Assembly: GCA_032433595.1 (NCBI GenBank)
Contig: JASWJB010000505.1
Location: forward strand, 1 to 21,402
Source: Conoideocrella luteorostrata
Taxonomy: Eukaryota; Ascomycota; Sordariomycetes; Hypocreales; Clavicipitaceae
Direction: 5' to 3'
Length of the DNA: 21,402 nucleotides
The translations under genes and the position numbers were made by a program. The notes beneath the pieces were generated by a model. That model worked only from the letters and a program-made list of their open reading frames with translations, had not been told where the DNA came from and searched no databases. Shown piece by piece: positions 1 to 11,800 of the stretch (positions within the stretch are counted from its first letter, which is position 1; the number at the start of each line of letters is the position of its first letter).

Positions 1-650
1 AAAAAAAGGACATGCGTAGGGTGTGGAGGGGTATTAGCGGCATGGTGTTGGCGGCCACGATAGTGGTCGATCTACTGGAGTCATCTGGTCAGACTAGGCC
101 GCATACGAGAGGTGCGAGGCGAGGCAGCCGTCCGGCAAGAGGCAACAACAGTCAGACAGGCATCACGACAAAATGGGACGGTGTCGAATCCTTCTCAGTA
201 GGCCAATAAAGCCATTGTGCACGTCGGAGCTAATAAGGTTTTAATAGTGACCAAGCATGGCTTGGACCGTTGTATTGACTAACTAACCTCCTCCCATTAC
301 GGCCAGCAGTCAACCGTCGGGTCTTCCGAGTCGACTTAGTCCAACGGCGGCGGTAGAGCAACGAGACAGCACAGTATTAGCTCGAGCTTTGGCCGAGAAA
401 GTCCAGGCTGTCGTTTCGATGTGTCTCACCCGACCTGCTCAGCTGCCGTGCTCACTACCAGGAGAATGTCGCATGCTGCACATTTCAATGCATACATACT
501 ATACGCCTGCGTGCTGCGTACCGAGTCCGCTGCTGGAGCACCACAATGCGCACCACGCATGGTTTTAGGACACTGAGCGAGGGCTAGCTTGCTAGTTTGG
601 CCCGCCGACTCTTCCTCACTGGGCTCTGCCTGACAAGCCTATCCCGGCCC

Positions 651-703
651 GGCTTTGCTTGGCTTGGCTTGGCTCGGTTTGGCTTGGTTTGGCTTGGTTT
701 GGT
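651..703. repeat. GGCTT/GGTTT pentamer microsatellite
   Basis: About ten imperfect 5-bp units alternate between GGCTT and GGTTT, with one GGCTC unit. The first units are slightly degenerate. The tract is strand-asymmetric (G and T on the plus strand) and sits in non-coding DNA. It makes repetitive translations on both strands that should not be taken as genes. Confidence 0.85.
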
Positions 704-1415
704 CCTGGTGCTTTATTGTTTGACCTGATTGGGCCTGAGCGTGGGATATTTCACTCGCGTAGTCGTAACAGTAGAAGAAGCTCTTGTGCTGCGTCGTGGG
801 GTGCCGTATTGTATCGCAGGCAAGATAGGGAATATTACTGCACTGCACTTCACTATACATGCAATACAGCACGGTGCGGCAGAAGCCAAGCTGCCATGCA
901 GAGCATAACTAGTTAGTAGACGGACATGGGCGAAGAGAGCGAAGGGGCGCGCCGAGATCGAACCGGGCGAAAGACCGATGCAAGATGGGCATCCAATCAC
1001 GCCCAATCATCGTCACGGACACGTCGAGCAGTCTGCGAGCTGTAGGGCCGTAGTTAGAGGGCAACCAAATACGCCTGGTACTAGCACCAGCTGACAGGCG
1101 GACGATTCGAGCTATGCCGGTTCAAGATTCTGCTTCCAAGGTAATTAGTCCGCATCCATGTTTTTATCGTCTGACAGTAGCGGCGACACATGCATGTGCA
1201 GCGCCGCATGCTAATCGGATTGTTAGTGTGGATGGGATTATCTTGCCTGGGGCTCGAGCTTTTGAACACTTAGCCATGATGACTGCAGAAGCCAGACGTG
1301 CTCAGGCGAGGAGGGGCTGGATGTTGTTCTGTTCTGGGACTCTACAGTCGTTACTCCATAGGCGATGAAACATGACAATAAATCCCCTTCATCGAAGCAA
1401 GCCTCGTGCCCGCCG

Positions 1416-1488
1416 TTCGTGTCTATCCATCTGCCCGGCTTAGCCTTCGGGTTCCTGCCCGAGTTAGTACTGTACAGATAGACACGGA
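1416..1488. other. Imperfect inverted repeat with nested UUCG hairpin
   Basis: The arms 1416-1427 and 1477-1488 pair over 12 positions (10 perfect Watson-Crick pairs, then one G-T wobble and one more pair). The 49-nt loop contains a small stem closed by TTCG at 1442-1453. A 10-bp match at this spacing is expected about once by chance in a window this size, so this is only a candidate structured element. An exact TACGGAGTA follows at 1495. Confidence 0.3.
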
Positions 1489-1494
1489 GGCAAG

Positions 1495-4400
1495 TACGGA
1501 GTACCTGAACAGGGAATGTACTTTATGCAGCGGCTTGAGCAGGCTGTGCACGCAGTGTGCAGGTTAACATTGGGCAGGGAACCTTTCAACGGCATGCGCT
1601 GATGAGTCAACCTTTTTTTTTGTTTTGTTCTGTTTTGCGTAAGCGATGACTGCAACATGACATGAGTAGGGCTTCTTTGTTCGTTGAGAAGTTGCAATCG
1701 CTGCCTGATAATGCCCGCTGCCTATTGCTCCATGGCCTCTTGTTTCATTGCCACTATACGGAGTACCGAGCAAGGCCTTGATTTTATTTTTTGGTCAGTA
1801 CCCCCTGGTCACGGCGAACATTAGTACTGGTACTGGCCAAGACGGCATCGATGTGCGATGCCGCCGTCGTCTGCCTGGCTCGTATTCCTGCCTCCACCGG
1901 TCGCTGCGATATCTACGCAAGCAGTGGCGCTGTTCCGTAACCGTACAAAATCTGTACAGGACGGAGTACACTGTCACCACTTTCGGGCAACTTGGTTGGA
2001 TTAACATTATCACTTTACCTCGTTGGCGTCCCTGTTCTTCCTAGCTCCTGCGCAACCAGTCTTGTGCTCCGCTACCCGCCACCAAAGAAAATAAAAAAGC
2101 ACACCAGCTCGACCTCCCTCGCCAGTGGAGCCAAGGACTTTACGTCGATGACGGCGGGGCCAGGTCTAGAAGGGAATCCCTGGTCAACAACGTGGGCCAC
2201 TTGCAGGGAAGCGGGGATGTGCCATTGTGTTTTGGGCACACATGTCTGAAGCTGACCGAAGCTGACCATGAATGGACAATGGGGTTTGGCTACTCAGCAG
2301 ACCACGGTTACTCTGTAGTACGGAGCATTGTGGGCACGTTGTTTGGGTTTGAGGGGGGCAGCCGATCTGCACTTGCCATGCTTTCCATCTGGTCGGTCCA
2401 TGGGGCGTGGTGGCTGAACGCCATTACCCAGAGTCGACGACGATAGCTTCTCGGACAGCTGCAAAGGACTTTGGTCGTGCGTGCGAGCCGAACACATACG
2501 CCACCTTGAGGAGCTCTCTGCAACCACCACGGGTTGGCTGTCAAAAAGTGGCCGCTTCTAGTTCGCTATGGACCATGTCGCTTAAACATCAGCTTTGCGT
2601 GTGGCACCAAAAAAACACAAAGTTTCATTGCTGTCCTATCGTTATCGTGCCATAGGTATGTTACGATGGCGGGCGAATCTTAATGGGGTGATACTAATGA
2701 TCGTTATTGATGCCCTCACGTCGCTGATGCCGTGATAGGGCAGACAATGCTTCCAAAACTAGCCGCCTGGCTGGCTCGCATGAACATTAGACCGCTTCAC
2801 ACCAGCATCGTTCAGACGTGTGGCGTGTGTGGCATGAGTGGCAAACCCAATAGAAGAAATAGCTGATGGGAGCCAACGCATTTTGGCTGTCAACATCCTT
2901 GTCGTGGCAATTATGCTACAGCAGCAGTCGTTTTTCTTCTGTTAACCACATCTCCACTATTCAGGAAAATCGAAGAGGTCTTCCAATTTCTCGACTACGG
3001 CAAGCCTCACAGCCATCGTACGGGGTACGAGGTGGTTCCGCTCTTACTGCATTTGACCACTGTCGCACGTAGTTGCGCCCGTTCACAAGATTATAGATGA
3101 CGGTTCTTGCCCTGACGATGCGAAAAGAAAAAGAAAAGAAACCAATCACACTACAATTGATCAGCACCGGCGCATCGCCACCATCATACGTCCAGATAGG
3201 TTCATAGAGGGTCGCTTAGAAGTCTTTTTTCCCGTTTTTAAAACAGCTCAATTATGCCAGATGATGGGGTGCCTTCGGGTACTCCAATGCACCAGCCGGG
3301 TTGCATCAGCCAAAATATGCCCGAAAATTATTGCGAGCCGGCGACCACGATCAGACACCGCGTGCGCCATTTTACTAATACTGTCCAACTCTTGGGAATC
3401 TATGTTACAAGCCCGACCCGCTCATGCAGCGATTGTCTTTAATAGGCACCGTCGCTCGTGTTGTGTCAGATTTGGTAACTACGTATGGGCTACACGGCAT
3501 TTGTTGCCAAGAGGTCGCAGTCAGCTACATTTCCGGAGCGCTTTCACTGCGGTTTCAACTCATGCCGACGCACAATCAGCGTGCCCAAGCCAAGCTGTCT
3601 TCGGTCCCTTGTATATTTTTTTTTCTTTTTTTGCTTTGGGAAAAGGAACTCTGCAGCGTCCCCATTGGTACAGCGTTCTTCCGGTACGGAAACCGTGTCT
3701 CAAATTAAGACAAAGATATCTTCCGGCATGTTTCACGACCTTAATCGTGCTTATCTTCTTCTCCGTCCGTTTCTAGTCGCTGTTACACAACATGGGACAC
3801 GTTTGCGGAGAGATTGCGACCCCCCTCCCATAATGGAGGTGGATGCCATACTTGCCAATAGACGACAGTGCCCGAACGATTGGACGCGCATTTGCACGTG
3901 TGCGGTGAAGTATGGAGCATATAATAAGACACATCGGCATTGAAAACAAAACCCTGCTCATGATTTTCTTCCTGGTAGTTACGGAATATGAACTGCCTGG
4001 GACTTGCATCGAAAGTAGTGTTGGTGCAAGCTTTCATCACGGTCCTCGCTTACCGGTCTGTCCTTTCCGTTTTTCCTTCGAAGCTTTTGCATTTGCCAAC
4101 ACCAGCACCCTCCCTATTTGACGACCGGGAGATGGAGACTCAGCATAGCGAGTTGTCCAAATTCTCCTGCAAAGTACGGACGGTTGCCGTACAGCATCAT
4201 AGTAACAACTACCGGGTCACACGAAAACCATATCGACTAAGATGCAGAGTAAGACATTTTGGTGGGTCAGCTTAGACTATCCGTCCAACGTCCGTCCCCT
4301 TCAAGGCTAGCTAACCACAACAGACTCTATTTGGGCCAGCCCTTGTTCAGAGGCAAGGAATACATGAAACAACCCACCCTGTCCACGCCCGTCGTCGAAT

Positions 4401-6463
4401 CTTGAACTCATCCTCTGTATAAATTCCTCAATACCGACCAGATTTGGCAATATAGCAACTGGTACGGAGTACAGAATACTCCGTACCCACATGCGTTCCT
4501 CATTCGAAGCACCGGACGGAGTAGAGGCATTATTATCGCCCCTCGTTCGTTTGGAAACGTAGCTCTCCAGGTGTAAACTGCCACGGGGTCACTTAGCGGC
4601 CTTTGAGCTGATTACCATCCCCTAGAAGGTCTTGAATTAGGGAGGGCGCGCTCCTGTCCTGTCATAAATTGAAAAGTGATGAGGAACAGGTTAACCATAC
4701 ATTAGTGGCAATCCGTAATGCAGATCCTCCAGCTTCATAATGGCGCGGGTCTGAAATATGGGAGGATACACCATCACCACCATCCCCAACTTAAATCAAG
4801 CGTCAAAAGCAACACTGAGGCTATCCTATAAAACAGCAAGTAAGTGAGGTCCCTCGCAGAGTGACCCAAAGGCTTAAGACCATTGCTTCTCGTTTCCGGC
4901 TTTGCAAGAGGCTTCAAAGATAGGACCAATTTCCAGGCTATCCAGAGGGTCGACACCACATTTAATGTCTACGATGTTAGAACTGGCGGCTTCTCAGGCT
5001 AGGCATGCAAACCGCCCTATCCAGGCAGCACTCGACAATGGAAAAACCCTCGGACCAAAGTGACATGTCCATTGCCATACCCTTGTTGACACCGCAGTAG
5101 TGGGGCCTTGAGGATATTGTGGACGTTTTGAGAAACGAGAATGCGGTCATGTTTATCCCTCAATCTCTCATGGGTGTTGGTTCCAACGAATCCCCCTTTT
5201 TTTTTAGGCATCACCTCTCTCTGGTCGACTTAGAGCACTGTCACGAGAGCAAGACATGTACCTGGCATTGCAAGCCGGGGGATCGGATCACATGGCCGCG
5301 GGATGTGCGGCAGAGCTTTCCATCGCCAGAAGATTTTATTGATATATTGAGTACTCCGTACAACACAGCACCATGTTTACTGGACGGTAAACTATGCTCG
5401 GAAGGATGAAAGCGGAGAAGAAGCAGAATTATCCTTCACTTGACAGTCAGGCTCCACTCTAAAGCGCCTTTATTATGAGGCTCGAGAGCGACGTCGGCAA
5501 AGCACAACACACTTGCATGCTGCCAAATCCCATTTTGAGCATGGTGCATGCAGCTTCAGGCTTGAGATAGCACCAATACCCACCCATAAGCTCTCTGCTG
5601 GGATATTTGGTTTTTACCGCTGTCTCTTGGTCAGGGCCTTGCAGATGACTGGTCTCTTACACGCCACAAACCAATCGCCTCGCTACGCTTGACAGAGCGA
5701 TCGTATACAATAAATGTGCCAACAGCCCGCAGACTCGACCTTGCCTCAGGTGAATGGTGGAGTCTTTTCATGAACGAGCCGTCAGTGCTGGATGTGAGTC
5801 CCTAGTAAAATTGAATCTGCCAACAACAACAAGCAAAGAAGCACTCAATCATGCTCCCGGGCACGAATATAGCTATGTACGTTGTTGCTCTTTTGTCTGG
5901 GAAAGCGCTGCGGTACTGTTTTAGAGCAAGGGTCTGATGCTATAAACGGAGAGGGTAAAAGCGCTATTGACAAGCCAGTCACTGGCTAACTGGGTCCATT
6001 GTCCGATGCGTCTCCCTTGTTTAGTTAGTTGGGCGGAGAAGCTACCGAACATCATCCTTGGTGGTGGCGTTTCAACAATGAGGCGGGCACCTTGCCGCCA
6101 TGGCAGCACCAAACCTTGCTTTCTACTACTTCATCCGTTCGAGAGAGGATCCAGTTGAGCCGACAAATGAGTGGGATCCACGTTGGCTGGATGGCTATAC
6201 CAGGGGCCTGTTTCAAAAGCCTCAGGGTTTGTTTACCACGTTCCAGTGACATGCTCTTCGTGGAGTAATATATCGGGTAACAGAAGCGAAAAAGCAAATC
6301 CGACCAAAAACAGAACTTCATTCTGGACGGCGAGGTGGACAGGTGGGAAGCAGACCGACAAAAGAGGAGACGACTCCGTGATTACAGACGCCCCCTCGTT
6401 CACAAAAGACGATGAAACTCTCCTCCGATTCGGCCGGTTTAGTCTATCAACATCTACGGAGTA
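1495..6463. repeat. Dispersed TACGGAGTA element, left spacer copies
   Basis: Exact copies of TACGGAGTA lie at 1495-1503, 1757-1765, 4463-4471 and 6455-6463. The reverse complement TACTCCGTA lies at 4477-4485 and 5352-5360. One-mismatch copies occur at 1960-1968, 2309-2317, 2319-2327 and 4515-4523. The span given covers the first to the last exact copy; the element itself is 9 bp. None was seen in the coding exons of the two genes. Role unknown. Confidence 0.85.
4461..4487. repeat. Perfect inverted pair of the 9-bp element
   Basis: The left arm GGTACGGAGTA (4461-4471) and right arm TACTCCGTACC (4477-4487) are exact reverse complements separated by 5 bp (CAGAA). Each arm contains one exact copy of the 9-bp element that recurs through the spacers. 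A near copy (GACGGAGTA) lies at 4515-4523. The site could form a hairpin or bind a dimeric protein, but the function is unknown. Confidence 0.85.
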
Positions 6464-7157
6464 CCACGCCCACCGTATCTATTGTAAGTGCGGGAGGGGT
6501 CATCACGATAACCACGCAGCATTCCTCACATGGTGCATATCCCCATCCTGTTTGACCTAAGATGGCAGGGAGTGGGTTACTTACTGGGTCTGTCATTTTT
6601 TCTCTCTGCCCTCTCCCGCGGTCATGGTTCCCGGCGGCGGAGGGCCGGCAGCACTAAATTCATAAGAGCATGCAAGATACAGGAAATAGCATGCACCTAC
6701 GACGTTTTGCCACGATGGAAGGATCTATTGTGAGCGACTTTTTCCATCGACGAGGCCGTGGATGAGTCCATGTTGCTCCACCCACCGCCAGACTCACATT
6801 TTTAGTTCTTTTTTTTTTTTTAAAGAATAAAATTCGCTTACATATTCCCATCTCGTCTTGATGTTCTTTACTACGTACAGAATGGTTCCCTCCTGTGGTT
6901 TTTGACACAAGTGGCTCTTTTGCTCACCAAGTCATAGCTTCTCCAATGAACCTACCATCTATAAGGCGACCCAACGAGAAAGTTCCTCGTATAAACAGTC
7001 TAGAGAGGCTTTCTTTCCCTTGTTTCAAGGGAAACTCTCATCTATATCTGGCTTGTTATAAGACGCTAGGCTGCTGCGGGCTGCATTGAGGGGGGCGTGC
7101 CATCCAAAGTCTGTCTACCAGCCGTCTATCACAGGATGAACCAACAAAACCCACCAG

Positions 7158-7190
7158 GCCACACACTAGGCCACACACACACACATACAC
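7158..7190. repeat. CA-rich microsatellite
   Basis: An interrupted run of CA dinucleotides: a short block, a CTAGGC interruption, a longer CACACA block, then a CATACAC end. It is simple-sequence DNA in a non-coding stretch. Confidence 0.8.
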
Positions 7191-8615
7191 GAACGGCGCA
7201 CGAAAAGATAGCCGACAATACAAATTACCAAGAATGGTAGCAACCCTGCCCCCCATGCCTTGGCTCAGTCCTGCATGCAACGACAAAATTTGGCCCTACA
7301 TGGTTCTGCATTCTTAGCCCGCATTCGACCTTGATCCGTCCGTTCACATGCCGATGGCGCACCGTTGGGCACTCCTCTCAGCTGTCAAGCGACAGGCTTT
7401 GAAGTATGAGTTGAACGGTCTAGGTCCGTTGTCCGTCTTTATGTATAGTAGTACTGCGCACGGAGTTCACTCGGCGGAGTCTCGATCCTGCAAGTACAGG
7501 CAACGATTCGAAGCTAACAAAATGGCGTTGTTAGCATGAGGTTTGGCAGCCCCAGTCCAGCCACCCGTTTAATACCTACATGTACACCTGGTCATGTGTG
7601 TGCATTTTGTGCGTGACGAGCATAAAACAATGCGCAAGGCCGTTCTGGGTATGCAAGTGCGTATCATCCCTCCCGTCTATTACCCATTCGTGGAAAGAAA
7701 GAAGAAAAAAACCCCCGTCGTCCTGAAGATTCGGAGGTACAAGTCGCCGAATGCAGCGACTAAAGCACGTATCATCATCCACTATCGATGCTACGACATC
7801 GATTAGTCCGTACTGTTGCATGATACTCTACCGACGCGGGCCAGGATGAAAATTTCATTGAGCTTAAAAGTGTGTTTTTAGTAATTTTTGTTTTCTTTGG
7901 GCCGTGCACACAGGTCATGTATGATTGTTCTTGGCATCTGTTGTCGTCTCTCGCCTATGCAGTCGTGGCGTGCTCTCAACAGCTGACCCTTCCATAATGG
8001 GAGCCATTGACGATTCTAATGTTAGCAGGACCGTACACTAAAGCAAAGCGTACTCAAATTGCTGCGTTTGTAATATAAACTCACCCATATTTGCTTGTTC
8101 AAGATGCCGGCAAAAAATCCGATGAAAAGTCCCATCATGCTCAAGTCAAGAGACAAGGAAGGTTATTATTTTTTACCCATCAGTCGAAGGTCAGAGCTAA
8201 AGTCGTCATCAGCTCAATCATTCACAGACATGCAGTCATCCACATGATGGAATTGTTTCTTATTGTTTGTCTATTCGCTCTCATGCCATAAATGCAAATC
8301 CATCCAAAACAGACACAAAAAGGCTTGTTGCCAATGGGAATAAAACAAAAGAATAAACAACACCCTTCTCCTGAACGCGTGCCGCCGGTAGTATTTCATG
8401 AAAATGCAACCAGTGCCGAGATACGGTCGACATGGTACCTCGTGACAGCAGTAAGACGCAGAACCAACTAGAAAAAATTCCAAAAAAAAAAAAGGATATA
8501 TCAAATACATGCGCTGAAATGTCTGGAGCCTCGCTGTCGATTTTGCGACTGGGCTCGTCATACGTCCGCGGCTAAAAATGTTGACGCCTGGTGATCTAAT
8601 ATGAGTAAAAGGTAG

Positions 8616-8695
8616 TGTTGTGGTGGTGGTGGTGGTGATGGTGGTGACGGTGGTGACGGTGGTGATGGTGGGTGGTGGTGGGTGATAGCGGTGAT
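8616..8695. repeat. GGT/GGTGA(C/T) imperfect minisatellite
   Basis: About 80 bp built from GGT triplets and 6-9 bp units such as GGTGACGGT and GGTGATGGT. It starts about 175 bp beyond the stop codon of the histidine kinase on its 3' side, so it may be transcribed in the 3' untranslated region as a CACC/CATC-rich sequence. Read on the minus strand it gives a Pro/Ser-rich translation that is a repeat artefact. Confidence 0.8.
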
Positions 8696-8870
8696 AAAGA
8701 AGTAGGTTTGATGAGGAGCCGGGAGATGCCGTGGATGGATAATCAAAAATATCCGTATCCGAATACCCATGGTTGTTAAAGCGTCAGGATCATGGGGCAA
8801 CCAAAGATGGCAGTCAGAACTGAATTTCCTGTTCAGGCGGGCAAATTGCTAACACGCCGCCGTTGAGGGA

Positions 8871-11800
8871 TCACCCATACGCTGCATCGTCCTTGGCATG
8901 ACCTCCGTCGGATGAGATTGAATTTGAATTCTTCTTCTTGGTCAGCAGCCCCTTGGACTTGTCAGACGGCCGATCCTGTTTTTCTGCTGGCCCCTTGGCC
9001 TCCTGATCCATAGCAGCATCGCTGTTGCCGCGATACTTTGTCAGTTTCCGAGGCTGTCGTTTCTGCGACGCAGATGTGTCTCCTCCATCAGTCGCATGGG
9101 CCTCGCTGCTGGACGCTTGACTATTCGAGACATGACCAGTTGCAATTTGAGTAAGACCAGGGATGTGCTTTGGTACAGGTATGATCCTCTTGTTGCTGCT
9201 ACTGGAATGGCCGTTGCCACTCGCGCTGAGAAGGGGGCTCTCAACCGCAGCAAGGCTCGTGGAATCGAGCGGCATATTGTAGACTGCATCTTCTTGCATC
9301 GGATCTATAATGCGGCCATTGTTTGAAGCCCTGGTATCCCTGAAAATCCTGTCCTTCTCGGTTGGGCCATTCATCCTTGATACTGACAAAAATGCTGTTG
9401 GGGGGGATATGGGACTGGTTGGTGAATGTATGGCCGTATCGGTACCGACAGCTCTCTGCTCTCCGAAGGTTAGCTATCTCAGAACCATTCAATGCGAGAA
9501 AGGGGTTACCTAGGTGACCTCATACCGGAACGTTGACATATGCGTCCAGTTTCTTTTTCAAAACTTCCGAACGGACTGGCTTGGCGAGATAATCGTTCAT
9601 GCCTGCAGCCAAGCACTTTTCCCTGTCTCCTTGAATGGCTGACGCCGTCATCGCAATGACCAGGACTTGTCGAACCGCTTCGATCGGGTCCTTCCTGATG
9701 AGCTTGGTGGCCTCGTAGCCATCCAGGACGGGCATTTGCACATCCATAAGAACAATGTGATAAGGCTCTCCTTCTCTCGCCTTTTGCCGTAGCCCCTCGA
9801 GAGCCTTCAATCCGTTCTCGTACGCGCTAACGTTTGGATAGCCCAGTCGTTGTACATACTGGATTGCGATTTTCTGGTTAATCGGATTGTCTTCCGCAAC
9901 ACAGATGCGGACGTCCTCTTTGCATGTCTGGGAAAGGTCGAGGAATGAGTTGGGCGATGCCGCTCTGTCAAAGGGAGACGTCATCAGGGAGTATCGATCA
10001 ATTGGTGGCGATGCCTTGCCGAGCGCATCTCCCGCAGACACGTCCGCCTTGGCCTTTTCAAATGTAACCGTGAACCAGGCGGTGGTGCCCTCGCTCTCCT
10101 GGCTTTCCAACTGGATCGTACCCTTCATCATGATCTCGATGAGAGACTTGCAGATACTCAGGCCCAACCCACTGCCACCGTACTTTCTGGCGGTACTGGC
10201 GTCTGCTTGACTGAAGGGCTGGAAGAGCTTGGCAAGCTGCTGGCCTGGTATACCAATGCCAGTGTCCTGAACCCAGAACGTGAGCGTGGCGCTATCATTG
10301 GTCTCAGAGTCCAGCCGTGCTCCAATCGTGACAGAGCCGTCTTCCGTAAACTTTAGGCTGTTTCCGATCAGGTTCCCAAGCACCTGGTGCAGCCGAATGG
10401 GATCTCCGTAGATAAGCATTGGTGGCAGGTTGATGTCCTGGATAATCTTGACATTCTTTTTCGACGTCTTTTCCCGGTTGCTGTAAGACACGGCCCGAAC
10501 AACCTCCCGCACCATTTCTTCTGGGTTGAAGGCAATAATGTACAGCTTCATCTTGTCCGCCTCCATTTTGGAAAAGTCCAAGATATCATTGATCACCGTC
10601 AGTAGCAGGTCCGCGGAAACGCGAATGGAGTCGGCCATTTCCAGTTGTTCCTTATTGAGCTCACTGTCCCGGAGGAGCTCTGAATTACCAATGACTCCGT
10701 TTAATGGAGTTCGCAGTTCGTGCGAGACATTGGCGAGGAAGATAGCTTTGGCCTTGGCCGCTTCTTCGGCAAGCTTGACATTACGCTTGGCTTCCGCCTC
10801 TGCATGCTTTGCCTTGGTTTCCGCTTCCCTCGCCTTGTCGAGAGCTCGCTTCTGCACAGAAACCATGGAACGGTTCTCCGCCGAGATCTTCTCCACACTC
10901 TTCATCGACAGTGCGTTGGAATAACTGATCCCGATTTGGTTGACGAGAAGTTGCAGAACCGTGACGTTTCTATCCGTAAACGATCCGGGCTCGCCCTCGA
11001 GATATAAAACGCCGAATAGGGGCTTGGTGCCGTGCAGGATAGGAATCGCAATGATAGCTTTGCCGCCAGGATATCGTTGGAGCCCAGACTCATTCACATT
11101 ACCAAACCTTTCGTCTGCAAAGAGGTCGGGGATAAAGACGGTCTCCCTGAACCGGGTACAGTAGAGGACAACGTTCTCGGCGATCAGCGTCGACCCCGAA
11201 AGCGGGAGCCCTGGTTCATGCGCAGACGCTCCTCTCTCAGGATCTCCGCTAGCGGCCACACACCAGGATTCGCTGCCGCCGCCGCCGCCGTCGCTATCTT
11301 GGATGATAATGGCGGCGCGGCTGGCAGAACCACCGCAGGTCTGCAAGATGACATCACACATTGTCTTGAGCAGCTCATTGACTTGCAGAACAGACGAGAT
11401 AACTTGCGACGACACCAGGATTGCGTGGAGGTCAATCATATCCAGAGCCGGAAGGCCGATGCCATCTTCCGTCGGCATTCGCATGGACCCTCGCCAGGCA
11501 CCAATCCGCTCTCCCCTTAGTTCTGAGGCGGCATTAGACGGGACCTGGGTGAGCTCATCGCCATCTTCTCCGTCTCCAACAGCCCGCCACGGACCGGGCG
11601 GTGGCACGGTCGCAAGTTCGGTTTGTATGCCAACCTCGACAGTTCGGTGATTTCGCGTAGGGCCATGGAGAAGTAGGCTGTGTTCCTCTTCGATGGCAGA
11701 GGCTACACCATTGGCAGCTATTTGACGATAGAGACTGACCGCATCCTGGAGAGCAGCTCGGGCGGATCGTCTGGCACGACGCCGCACGAAGAACCCGGCC

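Larger units (their letters stand above)
1..8870. other. Long gene-free spacer
   Basis: I could not support any protein gene in these 8.9 kb. Open frames are short (longest about 170 codons from 3261), overlap each other on both strands, are rich in Cys, Arg, Ser and homopolymer-derived Phe or Lys runs, and show no domain. I also looked for stretches that could be joined as exons and found none convincing. The sequence is not strongly AT-rich, so it does not look like heavily mutated (RIP) transposon DNA, and I saw no reverse transcriptase, transposase or terminal repeats. It holds homopolymer T/A runs (near 1612, 3608, 6810, 8478), a pentamer repeat at 651-703, a CA repeat at 7158-7190, a GGT/GGTGA repeat at 8616-8695, a hairpin at 1416-1488 and six exact copies of TACGGAGTA/TACTCCGTA. 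It could be a long regulatory or untranslated region of a gene to the left, or contain non-coding RNA; neither can be shown from sequence alone. Confidence 0.6.

Noticed and set aside
940..1010. Possible minus-strand tRNA (GGTTCGAT B-box-like sequence)
   Set aside because: The flanking bases do not form a five-pair T arm, and no matching A box or acceptor stem was found.
3261..3943. Overlapping plus-strand frames of 171 and 152 codons
   Set aside because: They overlap in different frames, pass through a poly-T tract (Phe runs), have noncoding-like composition and show no motif.
5119..5409. 96-codon plus-strand frame with balanced composition
   Set aside because: It begins with GTG, contains a poly-T run and a 9-bp spacer element, and has no recognisable domain or clear splice partners.
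7594..7806. 70-codon plus-strand frame rich in Lys and Arg
   Set aside because: It is short, has no domain or conserved-looking segment, and lies in simple-sequence-rich DNA.
1..8870. RIP-mutated transposon remnant
   Set aside because: Base composition is not strongly AT-rich, and I found no terminal repeats, target duplications or transposon protein fragments. A computed RIP index would settle it.
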